The notes: generated by a model not told the origin, from the letters alone. DNA of 21,110 nt from an uncultured Methanobrevibacter sp. (GCA_905235495.1 CAJOMK010000003.1:1-21110); one strand, 5' to 3'; positions 7,349 to 14,825 are shown, counted from the first letter of the stretch. Program-made: numbers and translations.

Positions 7349-9016
7349 ATGTCTAATTCAAATAACAATATGGAAGACGGTTCCAAGGGAACCGATGAAT
7401 CCGCTCCCAGAGCTAATGATTCCACTTCTAATAAAAAAACTAGATTTACTAAATCTAAATCCATCTCCGAAGTTTTCAATGAATTGGAATTTGAGGATGG
7501 AATTTCTGGAGATTCCTACTCTGATGATTCTTCTGTAGATGGGATTATACCTATTCATGATGAATATAGGGATTTAGAATCTGATGCTTTGGATGAAGAG
7601 CCTATTGAAGGAGGAGTAATTATCAATCCTGATTTAGATGCTTTGGATGAAGCAAATCTTGAAGAATCAGCTGAAATTGAAGATTATGATGTTGATTCTG
7701 ATGATGAAACTGATGCAGATGTATTTAGTGAATCTACTGAAAGTATTGAAGATATAGGTGATGAAGATTCTCTCGTCTCTCTAAAGGGCAGTGATGATGT
7801 ATTAGCAGATGAGGATATAGACGAGAATATCGGCCAATCTTCTCAAGGTGTATTGATTAATGATGAGAAAAAATCTATAGAGGTTTCAGACAAATCATTT
7901 GATCTTTTCGATTCATCTACAATCATAACCATCGTTGGTTTTATTGTAGGTTTAGTTATTCTTTTAATAGGAATTACTTATTATGCTTCAAATTCTGAAA
8001 AAGTAGTGGATAATGTTTTATCCGGTGAAACTGCAGGACTTGCTATTTTATTAGTTATTATTGGACTAATTATTATCGGATTTTCTTTATTGAAGTTCTT
8101 CTCTTCTTCAAAGTCTTCGTTGATAATCGATACGTTCAACAGCATTAAAAGTATTGATTATGATGATATAAGCGAGGATATTATTTCTCGTGATGATTTT
8201 GATGCCGTCTTTGGCATGTTTAAAAGAAATAAAGATTCTGATTTTTCCGATAAAGACGATAAAGACAAATCTGTTGATTCCTCTAAAGATTTGGATGAGA
8301 AAAACAAGGTTGATAAAGTTTCTGATGATGATATCGATTCTTTGTATTCCGAATCAAATTTAACTTCTCAAAAAAATCAATCTTCTTTTAAAGAGCATGA
8401 AAATGCCGATTCAACAGAAGTTTCTGATGATTACGAAGATGAACCTGATGAGATAATCCCTATTCATTCTACATTAAACGAACAATCTGAAGAGTCAAGT
8501 TTGGAAGACAAGTATCCCAAATATGATTTCGGAGATGAATCTGAGGGTTACGATTTGGTTGATGATGTTCCTGTTGAAGAGGATTTGGATGAAGGACCTA
8601 TTGTTGATTCCTTTGAAACCAATGATGATTTTGATGTAGTTAAGGATGCTCCTGTCGAAGAGGAAACTGTTCTTGCTGATGATCAAAGTCCAATTGAAGA
8701 AGAATTTGAAAGCATCGAATATTCTCTTGAGGAAAACATTGAAGAGGATGCTAATTCTGACTTAGAACTTGAGAAAATAAATGAATTGGAAGACAAGTAT
8801 TCCAAATATGATTTTGATGATGATACTGATGAGATAGATGATTCTGCTCCTTCCAAACCTCAATTTAAAAAGTCTGTTGATTTATCAAAATTCGATAGTG
8901 ATGCTTTAAGTGAAGAAGAATTAGCGGAAAAAGAAAGGAAAGCTCAAGAATTGGATGAGAAAAAAAGAAGAATTATTGAAGGAACCAATTTTGATAACAG
9001 CTTAAGAAAAGAATAA
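7349..9016 (+). CDS. Acidic two-helix membrane protein of unknown function, between tfs and pcna
   Basis: I do not recognise a named family. The 555 residues fall into an acidic, Ser/Asp/Glu-rich N-terminal tail (1-190), two hydrophobic helices at about 191-211 and 229-250 joined by a short loop of about 17 residues, and an acidic C-terminal tail (about 256-555) ending in a charged, probably helical segment (521-541). Basic residues just after the second helix suggest that both tails are cytoplasmic. There is no signal peptide. Low-complexity internal repeats include LEDKYPKYDF (385-394) and LEDKYSKYDF (480-489), IIPIH (66-70 and 369-373) and DVPVEED/DAPVEEE. The ATG follows AAGGAGATAAA. Its place between tfs and pcna suggests, by context only, a link to replication or transcription at the membrane. 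Codon use looks like that of its neighbours, so recent transfer is unlikely. Confidence 0.8.
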   Translation: MSNSNNNMEDGSKGTDESAPRANDSTSNKKTRFTKSKSISEVFNELEFEDGISGDSYSDDSSVDGIIPIHDEYRDLESDALDEEPIEGGVIINPDLDALDEANLEESAEIEDYDVDSDDETDADVFSESTESIEDIGDEDSLVSLKGSDDVLADEDIDENIGQSSQGVLINDEKKSIEVSDKSFDLFDSSTIITIVGFIVGLVILLIGITYYASNSEKVVDNVLSGETAGLAILLVIIGLIIIGFSLLKFFSSSKSSLIIDTFNSIKSIDYDDISEDIISRDDFDAVFGMFKRNKDSDFSDKDDKDKSVDSSKDLDEKNKVDKVSDDDIDSLYSESNLTSQKNQSSFKEHENADSTEVSDDYEDEPDEIIPIHSTLNEQSEESSLEDKYPKYDFGDESEGYDLVDDVPVEEDLDEGPIVDSFETNDDFDVVKDAPVEEETVLADDQSPIEEEFESIEYSLEENIEEDANSDLELEKINELEDKYSKYDFDDDTDEIDDSAPSKPQFKKSVDLSKFDSDALSEEELAEKERKAQELDEKKRRIIEGTNFDNSLRKE

Positions 9017-9060
9017 TTTTCTTAAACTTGTTTTTATTTTTAGTTTATTTTATTTTTATT

Positions 9061-9111
9061 TAATTCTTATTTTTATTTAATTCTTATTTTTATTTAATTT
9101 TTATTTTTATT
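9061..9111. repeat. 17-bp T-rich tandem repeat in the spacer before pcna
   Basis: TAATTCTTATTTTTATT occurs at 9061-9077 and 9078-9094, followed by a degenerate third copy. It lies about 45 bp after the stop of the acidic membrane protein, and the T-runs could terminate its transcript. The rest of the 435-bp gap (9017-9451) holds only AT-rich sequence. A TATA-like area around 9319-9355 is the likely pcna promoter. No other gene is visible. Confidence 0.6.
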
Positions 9112-9451
9112 TTCTTTCGTTTCTTTTCTTTTTTTATTTACTTAAAGTGTATACTCGCATTTTTTAAATTTAATTTTTTTTTTTTAAGATTTTTGTAAAA
9201 TATTTTTTCTAATTTTCATATAATATTTATCTAATTTTTATCAATTTTCATATAATTTTTCTAATTAATTAGAATTTTTTTATTCAAATTTTTTTTAAAA
9301 ATTTTCACTTTTAATTAGATTTATAAATGATTAAATACTAAATAATATTATAATAAAATATACAATTTTATTTAATCAAAAAAATTAAATTATGCATTAT
9401 TTTTATAAAATAAATAATCAATGCTTAAAATTAAATCAAGAGTTGATTTTT

Positions 9452-10186
9452 ATGTTTAAAGCTGAGTTAAGTGATTCAAGTATTTTAAAAACCAGTTTTG
9501 ACGCTATTTCATCAATTGTTGATGAAGTACAAATCCAAACTGATAGTGAAGGTTTTCGTTTAGATGCCTTAGATCGTAGTCACATTACCTTTGTTCATCT
9601 CGAACTTAAATCCAGTTTATTTGATGAGTTCATTTGCGATGAACCTGAAAAGATTAATGTTGACACTGATGAGTTAATGAAAGTATTAAAACGTTCCAAA
9701 GCTAATGACCGTGTTTTAATGTCATTAGATGAAGGAAACCTTATTCTTACTTTTGTTGGTGAAGCTACTAGAACTTTCAAAATCAGATTGATTGATATTG
9801 AATATGATTCACCTGCACCTCCATCATTAGATTATCCTACCGAGTTTGAGATTCCTTTCACTCTCTTGAAAGATTCAATCCAAGATATGGATATCTTCTC
9901 TGATAAGATTACTTTAATGGTAGATCAAGAAAACTTCTATGCATCTGCTGAAGGTGAGTTTGGAGATGCAAACATTGAATATTTACATGGTGAAAAAATA
10001 GACACTAAAGCTAAATCCATTTTCTCTTTAGAAAAAATTAGAGAAATGCTTAAAGCAGACAAATTCTCTGAAATTGCAACCATCTCTCTTGGAAACGACA
10101 TGCCATTAACACTTAGTCTTAAAATGGTATCTGAAGATGGAGAACTCAGTTTCTTGCTTGCTCCAAGAATTGAATCTGAAGACTAA
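9452..10186 (+). CDS. pcn: DNA polymerase sliding clamp PCNA
   Basis: PCNA is the ring-shaped processivity clamp that tethers replicative polymerases, Fen1, ligase and other partners to DNA. From the ATG at 9452 the protein has 244 residues beginning MFKAELSDSS, the usual clamp size and start. An upstream in-frame ATG at 9392 would add 20 unrelated residues and lacks a ribosome binding site, whereas GTTGAT sits four bases before 9452. The LDALDRSHITFVHLEL stretch (37-52) is the conserved N-domain signature. The interdomain loop falls near 117-130, and the C-terminus LAPRIESED is the familiar clamp tail that helps bind PIP-box partners. It appears to be the only clamp here, so it should form a homotrimer. 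Confidence 0.97.
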   Translation: MFKAELSDSSILKTSFDAISSIVDEVQIQTDSEGFRLDALDRSHITFVHLELKSSLFDEFICDEPEKINVDTDELMKVLKRSKANDRVLMSLDEGNLILTFVGEATRTFKIRLIDIEYDSPAPPSLDYPTEFEIPFTLLKDSIQDMDIFSDKITLMVDQENFYASAEGEFGDANIEYLHGEKIDTKAKSIFSLEKIREMLKADKFSEIATISLGNDMPLTLSLKMVSEDGELSFLLAPRIESED

Positions 10187-10190
10187 ATGG

Positions 10191-10206
10191 ACTAGATTAA
10201 TCTAGT
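10191..10206 (+). terminator. Perfect 16-bp palindrome just after pcna
   Basis: ACTAGATTAATCTAGT is a perfect palindrome beginning four bases after the pcna stop. As RNA it can fold only into a short hairpin with a tight loop; as DNA it could be a protein site. A run of TTTA repeats and a T7 run follow (10235-10257). Termination or 3'-end processing of the pcna transcript is the likeliest role. Confidence 0.5.
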
Positions 10207-10377
10207 ATTTAATCTAAATAAACTCTAAAATAAATTTATTTATTTATTTATTTTTTTACACCATTTCCAAATTTTATACATTATTGACTTTATTAAACTG
10301 AAATTAGTATTTAAAAATGTGATGATTATTATCGTTAATCTTAGACTTTAAATTTATTTTTATTATAGATGATTATT

Positions 10378-11853
10378 ATGCAAGGCGACTTTTTCCAAGT
10401 TTTACGCAGAGTTCAAAAGGAGGAACGTAACAAATCTTCTCTGGCGAGAGTAGAAAATGATTTCTATAAGCAATTACGTGATTATATTAGAAGTCTTGAG
10501 CATTCCGTAGCTAGTGATCCTTTTAGTAATGAGCAATTATTATTGAATAATGCTCAAAGGATTGCAACTGAAATCTGTGAACTCAGGGAATCTAAAATTA
10601 CACAAGCCGCTAACAATAATATATATAGGTCTTTTCTTTTATTTAAAAAGGAAAATCCCCAATTTGACCTGTTGGATACAACTCCATTGAATCTTACAGA
10701 TGAAGAGGAAACATTATATTTCTCATTGATGGATGCTCTTAAAAGTCATAGATATAGAATTTCCTTAGATGAATATGCTGAGGAAGGTTCTCTTGATGAT
10801 ACTTCGCTGGAAGATGAAGGAGAAGAGTATGATAAAGATTTCGATGAAGATGGAGAAACTAGTTTTGTAGAAGATTCTTATGAATCCGTTCAAGCTATTG
10901 AGTCTGAAAGTTCAGTTGATGATTATTTGGAAGATGAGATTTCTGATGCTCTCGGCGAGTCTGATGAGGTTTTAGATAGGTTAAACCAAATTAAAAATGC
11001 TAAAGTAGTAACCGATGAAAAGTACGAAAACATTGATAGGCAGGTAGCTAGTCAAAAGTACCCAAGTCAAGCTGCTCCAGTTGATGCTCAAGAGGATGTT
11101 CATGAGGGATCTGTCCAAGATTCTGTAGTAGAGGCTCAAGATTCAGTTGAAGAAGTTCAAATAGATTCAGAGGATGTCTATGTAGAAGATGACAGCCAAT
11201 TTGAGGTTCAAGTTAATGTTGAGGAACCAAAAGCGGAAACTCCATCAGCTGAAGAAAGTTCCAAGCCTAAGAGCATAACATCAGATAACGTCAATGATAT
11301 TTTCAAAAATCCTGATAGCCAATTTGTGGATTTAGACAAATTGGAACCTAATTATGATGATGACTATTATAATGCAATTGCTGCAGGGTCAGATTATGCT
11401 CAACCATCTGAAGATGACTTCAATCTAATCTTTGCAAAACCGAAAAAACCTAAGACAGAAACATCAACAGAGGAGATACAAGCATCATCTGATGAAAAAG
11501 AGCCCGAAATTAAAGAAGAGAGTTTTTCCAAACAGCAATCAGCTCAAGCTGAGCTTGGATTTTCATCAGGCATTGATCTAAAGTCAAAACGAGATATGCC
11601 TGCTGGTGTTTTTGATAAACCATCACAAAAAGAAGAAGCTCCTAAAAAACCTGTTGATAAGACAAGAGGTGGAGTGTTTGCTAAGGATGAAATAGAGAAT
11701 GCAACTGTTGTAATCAGTGAAAATCTTGGTGAGATGGTAGGTATTGATGGAAAGATTTATGGTCCTTTCCTTGAAAATGATGTAGTGATTTTGCCGAACA
11801 TAACTGCTCAAATTCTTATTGAGAATAATAAGGCAAGTTTAGTAAAGCATTAA
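10378..11853 (+). CDS. gins51: Replication factor GINS, Gins51 type, with a very long acidic linker
   Basis: GINS joins MCM helicase and a RecJ/Cdc45-like protein in the archaeal replicative helicase complex. The N-terminal alpha-helical A domain spans about 1-130 (numbered from the ATG at 10378, giving 491 residues) and begins MQGDFFQVLRRVQKEER, typical of Gins51. The small C-terminal B domain is at about 441-491 (GEMVGIDGKIYGPFLENDVV region). A-then-B order marks the Gins51 class. Archaeal Gins51 is usually about 180-220 residues; here about 310 residues of acidic, apparently disordered sequence separate the domains. The linker contains four F-x-K-P-like motifs near 308-313, 350-358, 410-415 and 432-437. 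An ATG at 10369 is possible, but TGATTATT suits 10378 better. It follows pcna and precedes rpl44e in the conserved replication-translation cluster. Confidence 0.88.
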   Translation: MQGDFFQVLRRVQKEERNKSSLARVENDFYKQLRDYIRSLEHSVASDPFSNEQLLLNNAQRIATEICELRESKITQAANNNIYRSFLLFKKENPQFDLLDTTPLNLTDEEETLYFSLMDALKSHRYRISLDEYAEEGSLDDTSLEDEGEEYDKDFDEDGETSFVEDSYESVQAIESESSVDDYLEDEISDALGESDEVLDRLNQIKNAKVVTDEKYENIDRQVASQKYPSQAAPVDAQEDVHEGSVQDSVVEAQDSVEEVQIDSEDVYVEDDSQFEVQVNVEEPKAETPSAEESSKPKSITSDNVNDIFKNPDSQFVDLDKLEPNYDDDYYNAIAAGSDYAQPSEDDFNLIFAKPKKPKTETSTEEIQASSDEKEPEIKEESFSKQQSAQAELGFSSGIDLKSKRDMPAGVFDKPSQKEEAPKKPVDKTRGGVFAKDEIENATVVISENLGEMVGIDGKIYGPFLENDVVILPNITAQILIENNKASLVKH

Positions 11854-12145
11854 ATCTGGAAATTTTGAATTTTTGATACATTTCATCTCAAAATTTATTA
11901 ATTTCCTCACTATTTTATATATTATATAATACAAAACTTTATATATAGATTCCAATCATATATAATTAATGTATCTATAATAATATGATATTTTCTTATT
12001 TTAAAATATTTTTTTAATTATTAGATTCCAAGATTTACAATATGTTAAATCTTTTTTTAAAGTTTTTAAGCTTTTTAGTTTATTCTATCAATGATTATTA
12101 GATTATTTGATGTAAAAATATTTTTTATAAGAATGTGTAGATACT

Positions 12146-12246
12146 CTCATGCTCGTAGGAAACTGAAAAATGTTCTTATTAGTATGTTATAATTTATCCT
12201 CATGCTAAATGGAAACCTAAACAGTTCCAATTGGTTTGTTGTAATT
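12146..12246 (+). promoter_or_regulatory. Duplicated hairpin element upstream of rpl44e
   Basis: Two related copies lie at 12146-12194 and 12199-12246, both starting CTCATGCT and containing GGAAAC ten to twelve bases on, 53 bp apart. Each can fold the same small hairpin with one bulged A: stem 12156-12163 with 12172-12178, and stem 12210-12216 with 12224-12229. Between copies one pair changes from A-T to T-A and another from G-T to G-C, so pairing is kept. The rest of the 463-bp gap (11854-12316) has TATA-like sites at 11911-11930, 11938-11948 and 12250-12259. If the distal promoter is used, the element is a leader RNA; if only the proximal one is used, it is an upstream DNA site. Confidence 0.5.
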
Positions 12247-12249
12247 ATT

Positions 12250-12259
12250 TATTATATAA
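12250..12259 (+). promoter_or_regulatory. Putative proximal TATA box of rpl44e
   Basis: TATTATATAA lies about 60 bases before the rpl44e ATG, so transcription would start near 12280 and give a short leader with the GGTGA ribosome binding site. It is the best-placed TATA-like site, but AT-rich spacers give many such matches. Confidence 0.4.
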
Positions 12260-12316
12260 TCTGTTAATTAAGTTCTAAAAGTCTTTTAACAGAGAAAATT
12301 ATTAAAGGTGAAGAAA

Positions 12317-12595
12317 ATGAAAATGCCTAAAGAAAAAAGAACTTACTGTCCACATTGTAAGAAACACACTATGCACGAAGTTCACACTTCCAAAAAGAGA
12401 AAAGCTAGTGAGTTAAAATGGGGACAAAGACAATTCAGAAGAGTTACCGCAGGGTACAGAGGTTATCCAAGACCATTACCTGGTGGTAACAAGCCGGTTA
12501 AAAAATTAGATTTAAGATACAAATGTAAAGAATGTGGAAAATCCCACATCAGGAAATCTTTCAGAGTAGGAAAACCTGAATGGGTATCTAACTAG
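12317..12595 (+). CDS. rpl44e: Large-subunit ribosomal protein eL42 (L44e)
   Basis: This zinc-ribbon protein lies near the E site of the 50S subunit in archaea and eukaryotes. From the ATG at 12317 it has 92 residues and starts MKMPKEKRTYCPHCKKHT, the standard family start. An in-frame GTG at 12308 lies inside the ribosome binding site AGGTGAAGAAA and is rejected. Zinc ligands are C11, C14, C70 and C73. The middle carries the family's basic region and the PLPGGNKPVKKLDLRYKC stretch. The TAG stop overlaps the ribosome binding site of the next gene, rps27e, so the two are translated from one mRNA. Confidence 0.96.
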   Translation: MKMPKEKRTYCPHCKKHTMHEVHTSKKRKASELKWGQRQFRRVTAGYRGYPRPLPGGNKPVKKLDLRYKCKECGKSHIRKSFRVGKPEWVSN

Positions 12596-12604
12596 GTGAT
12601 TTGT

Positions 12605-12784
12605 ATGGCAAGTAATGGAAGAGGTAACTTTTTAAGAGTTAAATGTTTAGATTGTGATAACGAACAAATCATTTTCGATCGTGCAGCTTCTGATGTAAAA
12701 TGTATCATCTGTGGTAAAACCATCGTTAAATCTCGTGGTGGAAAAGCTAAAATCATGGCTCACATCGATGAAGTTTTAGATTAA
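12605..12784 (+). CDS. rps27e: Small-subunit ribosomal protein eS27 (S27e)
   Basis: This is a zinc-ribbon component of the archaeal 30S subunit. From the ATG at 12605 the protein has 59 residues, the usual archaeal length, with zinc ligands C14, C17, C33 and C36. The FLRVKCLDCDNEQIIFD stretch is the family signature. GGTGAT, whose first G is the last base of the upstream stop codon, lies four bases before this ATG. An in-frame GTG at 12596 lies within that binding site and is not used. It pairs with rpl44e as in many archaea, and an imperfect long hairpin follows it. Confidence 0.96.
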   Translation: MASNGRGNFLRVKCLDCDNEQIIFDRAASDVKCIICGKTIVKSRGGKAKIMAHIDEVLD

Positions 12785-12796
12785 GCTTAAAATTAT

Positions 12797-12860
12797 TAAT
12801 GACTAATCAATATTTTATATTAAAATTAATTTCAATTAATATTCTATTTATTAGTCATTA
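12797..12860. other. 64-base inverted repeat between rps27e and aif2a
   Basis: TAATGACTAAT (12797-12807) is the exact reverse complement of ATTAGTCATTA (12850-12860). A nested AATATT pair (12809-12814 with 12838-12843) extends the structure inwards, giving a long, weak hairpin in the 144-bp spacer. It could end the L44e-S27e transcript, act as a processing site, or slow decay of one part of a polycistronic mRNA. Confidence 0.55.
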
Positions 12861-12928
12861 TGTAATCTTAGAATAAAGGTAGGTAATTTTCAATTACTTA
12901 TCAAACTATTTTTATTTCGGTGTTTTAA

Positions 12929-13711
12929 TTGGTAAGAAAAAGTCAAGAATGGCCAAATGAAGGAGAACTTATTGTAGGTACTGTCTACAAAGTTGTTAAC
13001 TATGGTGCATTTGCTAACTTAGAAGAATACGCAGGTAAAGAAGCTTTTATTCATATTTCTGAAGTTTCTTCTGGTTGGGTAAAAAATATTCGAGATCATG
13101 TAAGAGAAAATCAAAAGATTGTTGCTCGTGTTTTAAGGGTTAATCCTAAAAAAGGTCATGTGGATGCTTCCTTAAAAAGAATTAGAGAAGACCAAAGGAC
13201 TAAAAAGATTCAACAATGGAAAATTGAACAAAAAGCTGAAAAATTCTTAGAATTAGCTGCTAAATCTTTAGATAAAGACTTGGATACTGCTTATGATGAA
13301 GTGGGATATGAACTTATGGATATCTTCGGAGATATCTACGGTGCATTTGAAAGTTCTGCTGAAGAAGGAACAGAAACCCTTACTGAAGAAGGAATCAGCC
13401 AAGAGTGGGCTGATGCCATAACTGAAGTTGCTGTTAAGAACATCCAACCACCTGAAGTTCACATCAGTGGATATGTAGACATTAAGAACTACAACCCAGA
13501 TGGTGTAGAAGTTATTAAGAAAGCGCTTATGGCAGCAGAATCTGAAAACATTGAAGTTCAATGTGTTGGAGCTCCTCGTTACAGAATTACTGTAACTTCT
13601 ACTGATTATTTACTTGCTGAAAAGCAATTGAAAGAAGCAGCTGAAAAAGCTATTGCTATTGTAGAAGATGCAGAAGGTAGTGGAGAATTCTTACGTGAAA
13701 TTGAAAATTAA
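12929..13711 (+). CDS. eif2a: Translation initiation factor 2 subunit alpha (aIF2-alpha), TTG start
   Basis: With the beta and gamma subunits it forms aIF2, which brings initiator Met-tRNA to the small ribosomal subunit. The 260 residues match the family. The N-terminal S1-like domain spans about 11-85, followed by a helical domain to about 175 and the C-terminal alpha-beta domain that contacts the gamma subunit. Residues ISEVS (43-47) align with the eukaryotic phosphorylation loop, placing S47 at the Ser51 position. The start is a TTG at 12929: MVRKSQEWPNEGEL is the normal family N-terminus, CGGTGTTTTAA precedes it, and no ATG is near. It is followed after 12 bp by nop10, so the two form one transcript. 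Confidence 0.96.
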   Translation: MVRKSQEWPNEGELIVGTVYKVVNYGAFANLEEYAGKEAFIHISEVSSGWVKNIRDHVRENQKIVARVLRVNPKKGHVDASLKRIREDQRTKKIQQWKIEQKAEKFLELAAKSLDKDLDTAYDEVGYELMDIFGDIYGAFESSAEEGTETLTEEGISQEWADAITEVAVKNIQPPEVHISGYVDIKNYNPDGVEVIKKALMAAESENIEVQCVGAPRYRITVTSTDYLLAEKQLKEAAEKAIAIVEDAEGSGEFLREIEN

Positions 13712-13723
13712 TTAGTGAATCAG

Positions 13724-13894
13724 ATGAAAATGAAAATGAAAAAGTGTCCTGTTTGCAATATTTACACACTTAAACCTCAATGTCCAAATTGCGGTGGAGA
13801 GTTGAAAGTGATTTATCCTCCTAAATTTTCAGTTGAGGATAAGTATGGTAAATACCGTAGGCAATTAAAAAAAGAGATGCTTAATAAGGAATAA
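13724..13894 (+). CDS. nop10: H/ACA ribonucleoprotein protein Nop10
   Basis: Nop10 is the small zinc-binding protein of H/ACA RNPs. With Cbf5, L7Ae and Gar1 it carries out guide-RNA-directed pseudouridylation of rRNA. The frame, not otherwise obvious because of its size, encodes 56 residues from the ATG at 13724. Ligands are C8, C11, C20 and C23 (CPVCNIYTLKPQCPNCGG), followed by the conserved PPKFSVEDKYGKYRR segment. Three in-frame ATGs occur (13724, 13730, 13736). The first is best placed after AGTGAATCAG, although the second or third would resemble other Nop10 starts more closely. It begins 12 bp after aIF2-alpha; the aIF2-alpha/Nop10 pairing is conserved in archaea. Confidence 0.95.
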   Translation: MKMKMKKCPVCNIYTLKPQCPNCGGELKVIYPPKFSVEDKYGKYRRQLKKEMLNKE

Positions 13895-14011
13895 TAAACG
13901 TTTTGAATTAGCAGTATTACTAGTTTTAAAACAATTATTCTATTTTTTCTATTTTTTTAGATTTTACGATTATTATATTATTTATTAAAAATGTTCTTTT
14001 ATGGTGATCTC

Positions 14012-14803
14012 ATGAGAACAACTCAATTTAAAGTATTAGAAGAAGTTAGTTTAAACAATCCTATATTTATTGAAGCACTTCCTGGAGTCGGTCATGTAGG
14101 AAAATTAGCAATTGATCATGTAATTGATGAATTGGAAGCTACTAAATTTGTGGAAATCTATTCCCCACACTTCCCTCCACAAGTTCTTGTTGGTGAAGGA
14201 GGAATCGTTGAGGATATGACAAATGAATTGTATTACTTGAAATCTGCAGGTGCAGATGAAAGGGATTTCATATTTTTAGTAGGTAATTGTCAAGGATTGG
14301 AATCAGAAGGTCAATACGAACTCTGTGGCTCTATCCTTGATTTTGTAGAATCAAAAGGAGTTAAAGAGTTTTATACTTTAGGTGGTCTTGCTACTGGTCA
14401 ACCTATTGAAGGTACAGATGACCGTGTTTTAGGTGCTGCTACCGATGAGGAAATTATTGAAGTACTCAAGGAAGCAGATGTTGAAATCAGATCTGCTGAT
14501 GGCGGTATCGTTGGTGCTTCTGGTTTATTCTTAAGTTTAGGTAGGCTCAGAGGAATGAAAGGAGCTTGTTTAATGGGTAAAACTCCTGGTTATTTCATTG
14601 ATGCTGAAGCAGCTGAAGCTATTTTGCATAAATTAGCTATTCTTGTAAAACTTGAAGCAAGTACTGAGGAGTTAGAGGCAAAAGCTGAGGAGATTCGTGA
14701 AATGATTTCCCAAGTTCAACAAATAGAGCAAGAAATGCTTCAAAGGGCAATGGGTCAACAAGCACCACAACAACCTCAAGATGACCTCAGATACATAGGT
14801 TAA
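14012..14803 (+). CDS. PAC2-family protein, likely proteasome assembly chaperone (PbaB-like)
   Basis: Archaeal PAC2-family proteins related to PbaB bind proteasome alpha subunits and have been proposed as assembly chaperones or proteasome activators. From the ATG at 14012 the protein has 263 residues. GGTGAT stands three bases before it, whereas the in-frame ATG at 13991 has no binding site and would add seven residues spanning this site. Conserved features include EALPGVGHVGKLA (21-33), YSPHFPPQVLV (50-60) and TPGYFIDAEAA (191-201). A coiled-coil-like segment (about 215-248) and a Gln/Pro-rich linker lead to the C-terminus DDLRYIG, a form I recall from archaeal homologues. It follows nop10 after about 120 bp, in the expected archaeal order. 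Confidence 0.88.
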   Translation: MRTTQFKVLEEVSLNNPIFIEALPGVGHVGKLAIDHVIDELEATKFVEIYSPHFPPQVLVGEGGIVEDMTNELYYLKSAGADERDFIFLVGNCQGLESEGQYELCGSILDFVESKGVKEFYTLGGLATGQPIEGTDDRVLGAATDEEIIEVLKEADVEIRSADGGIVGASGLFLSLGRLRGMKGACLMGKTPGYFIDAEAAEAILHKLAILVKLEASTEELEAKAEEIREMISQVQQIEQEMLQRAMGQQAPQQPQDDLRYIG

Positions 14804-14825
14804 TTAAACTTTTAAATTTAAAATG

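Noticed and set aside
9392..9451. Longer PCNA starting at the upstream ATG
   Set aside because: The 20 added residues do not resemble clamp proteins and lack a binding site; MFKAELSDSS at 9452 is the normal start.
11854..12145. Box C/D guide RNA or tRNA in the pre-rpl44e spacer
   Set aside because: TGATG-like and CTGA-like strings occur (near 12108 and 12163), but not as a consistent C, D', C', D set with flanking pairing, and no tRNA cloverleaf can be drawn.
12146..12246. Short CRISPR-like array
   Set aside because: Only two diverged copies, no constant-length spacers and no cas genes in the window; the shared parts fold as matching hairpins instead.
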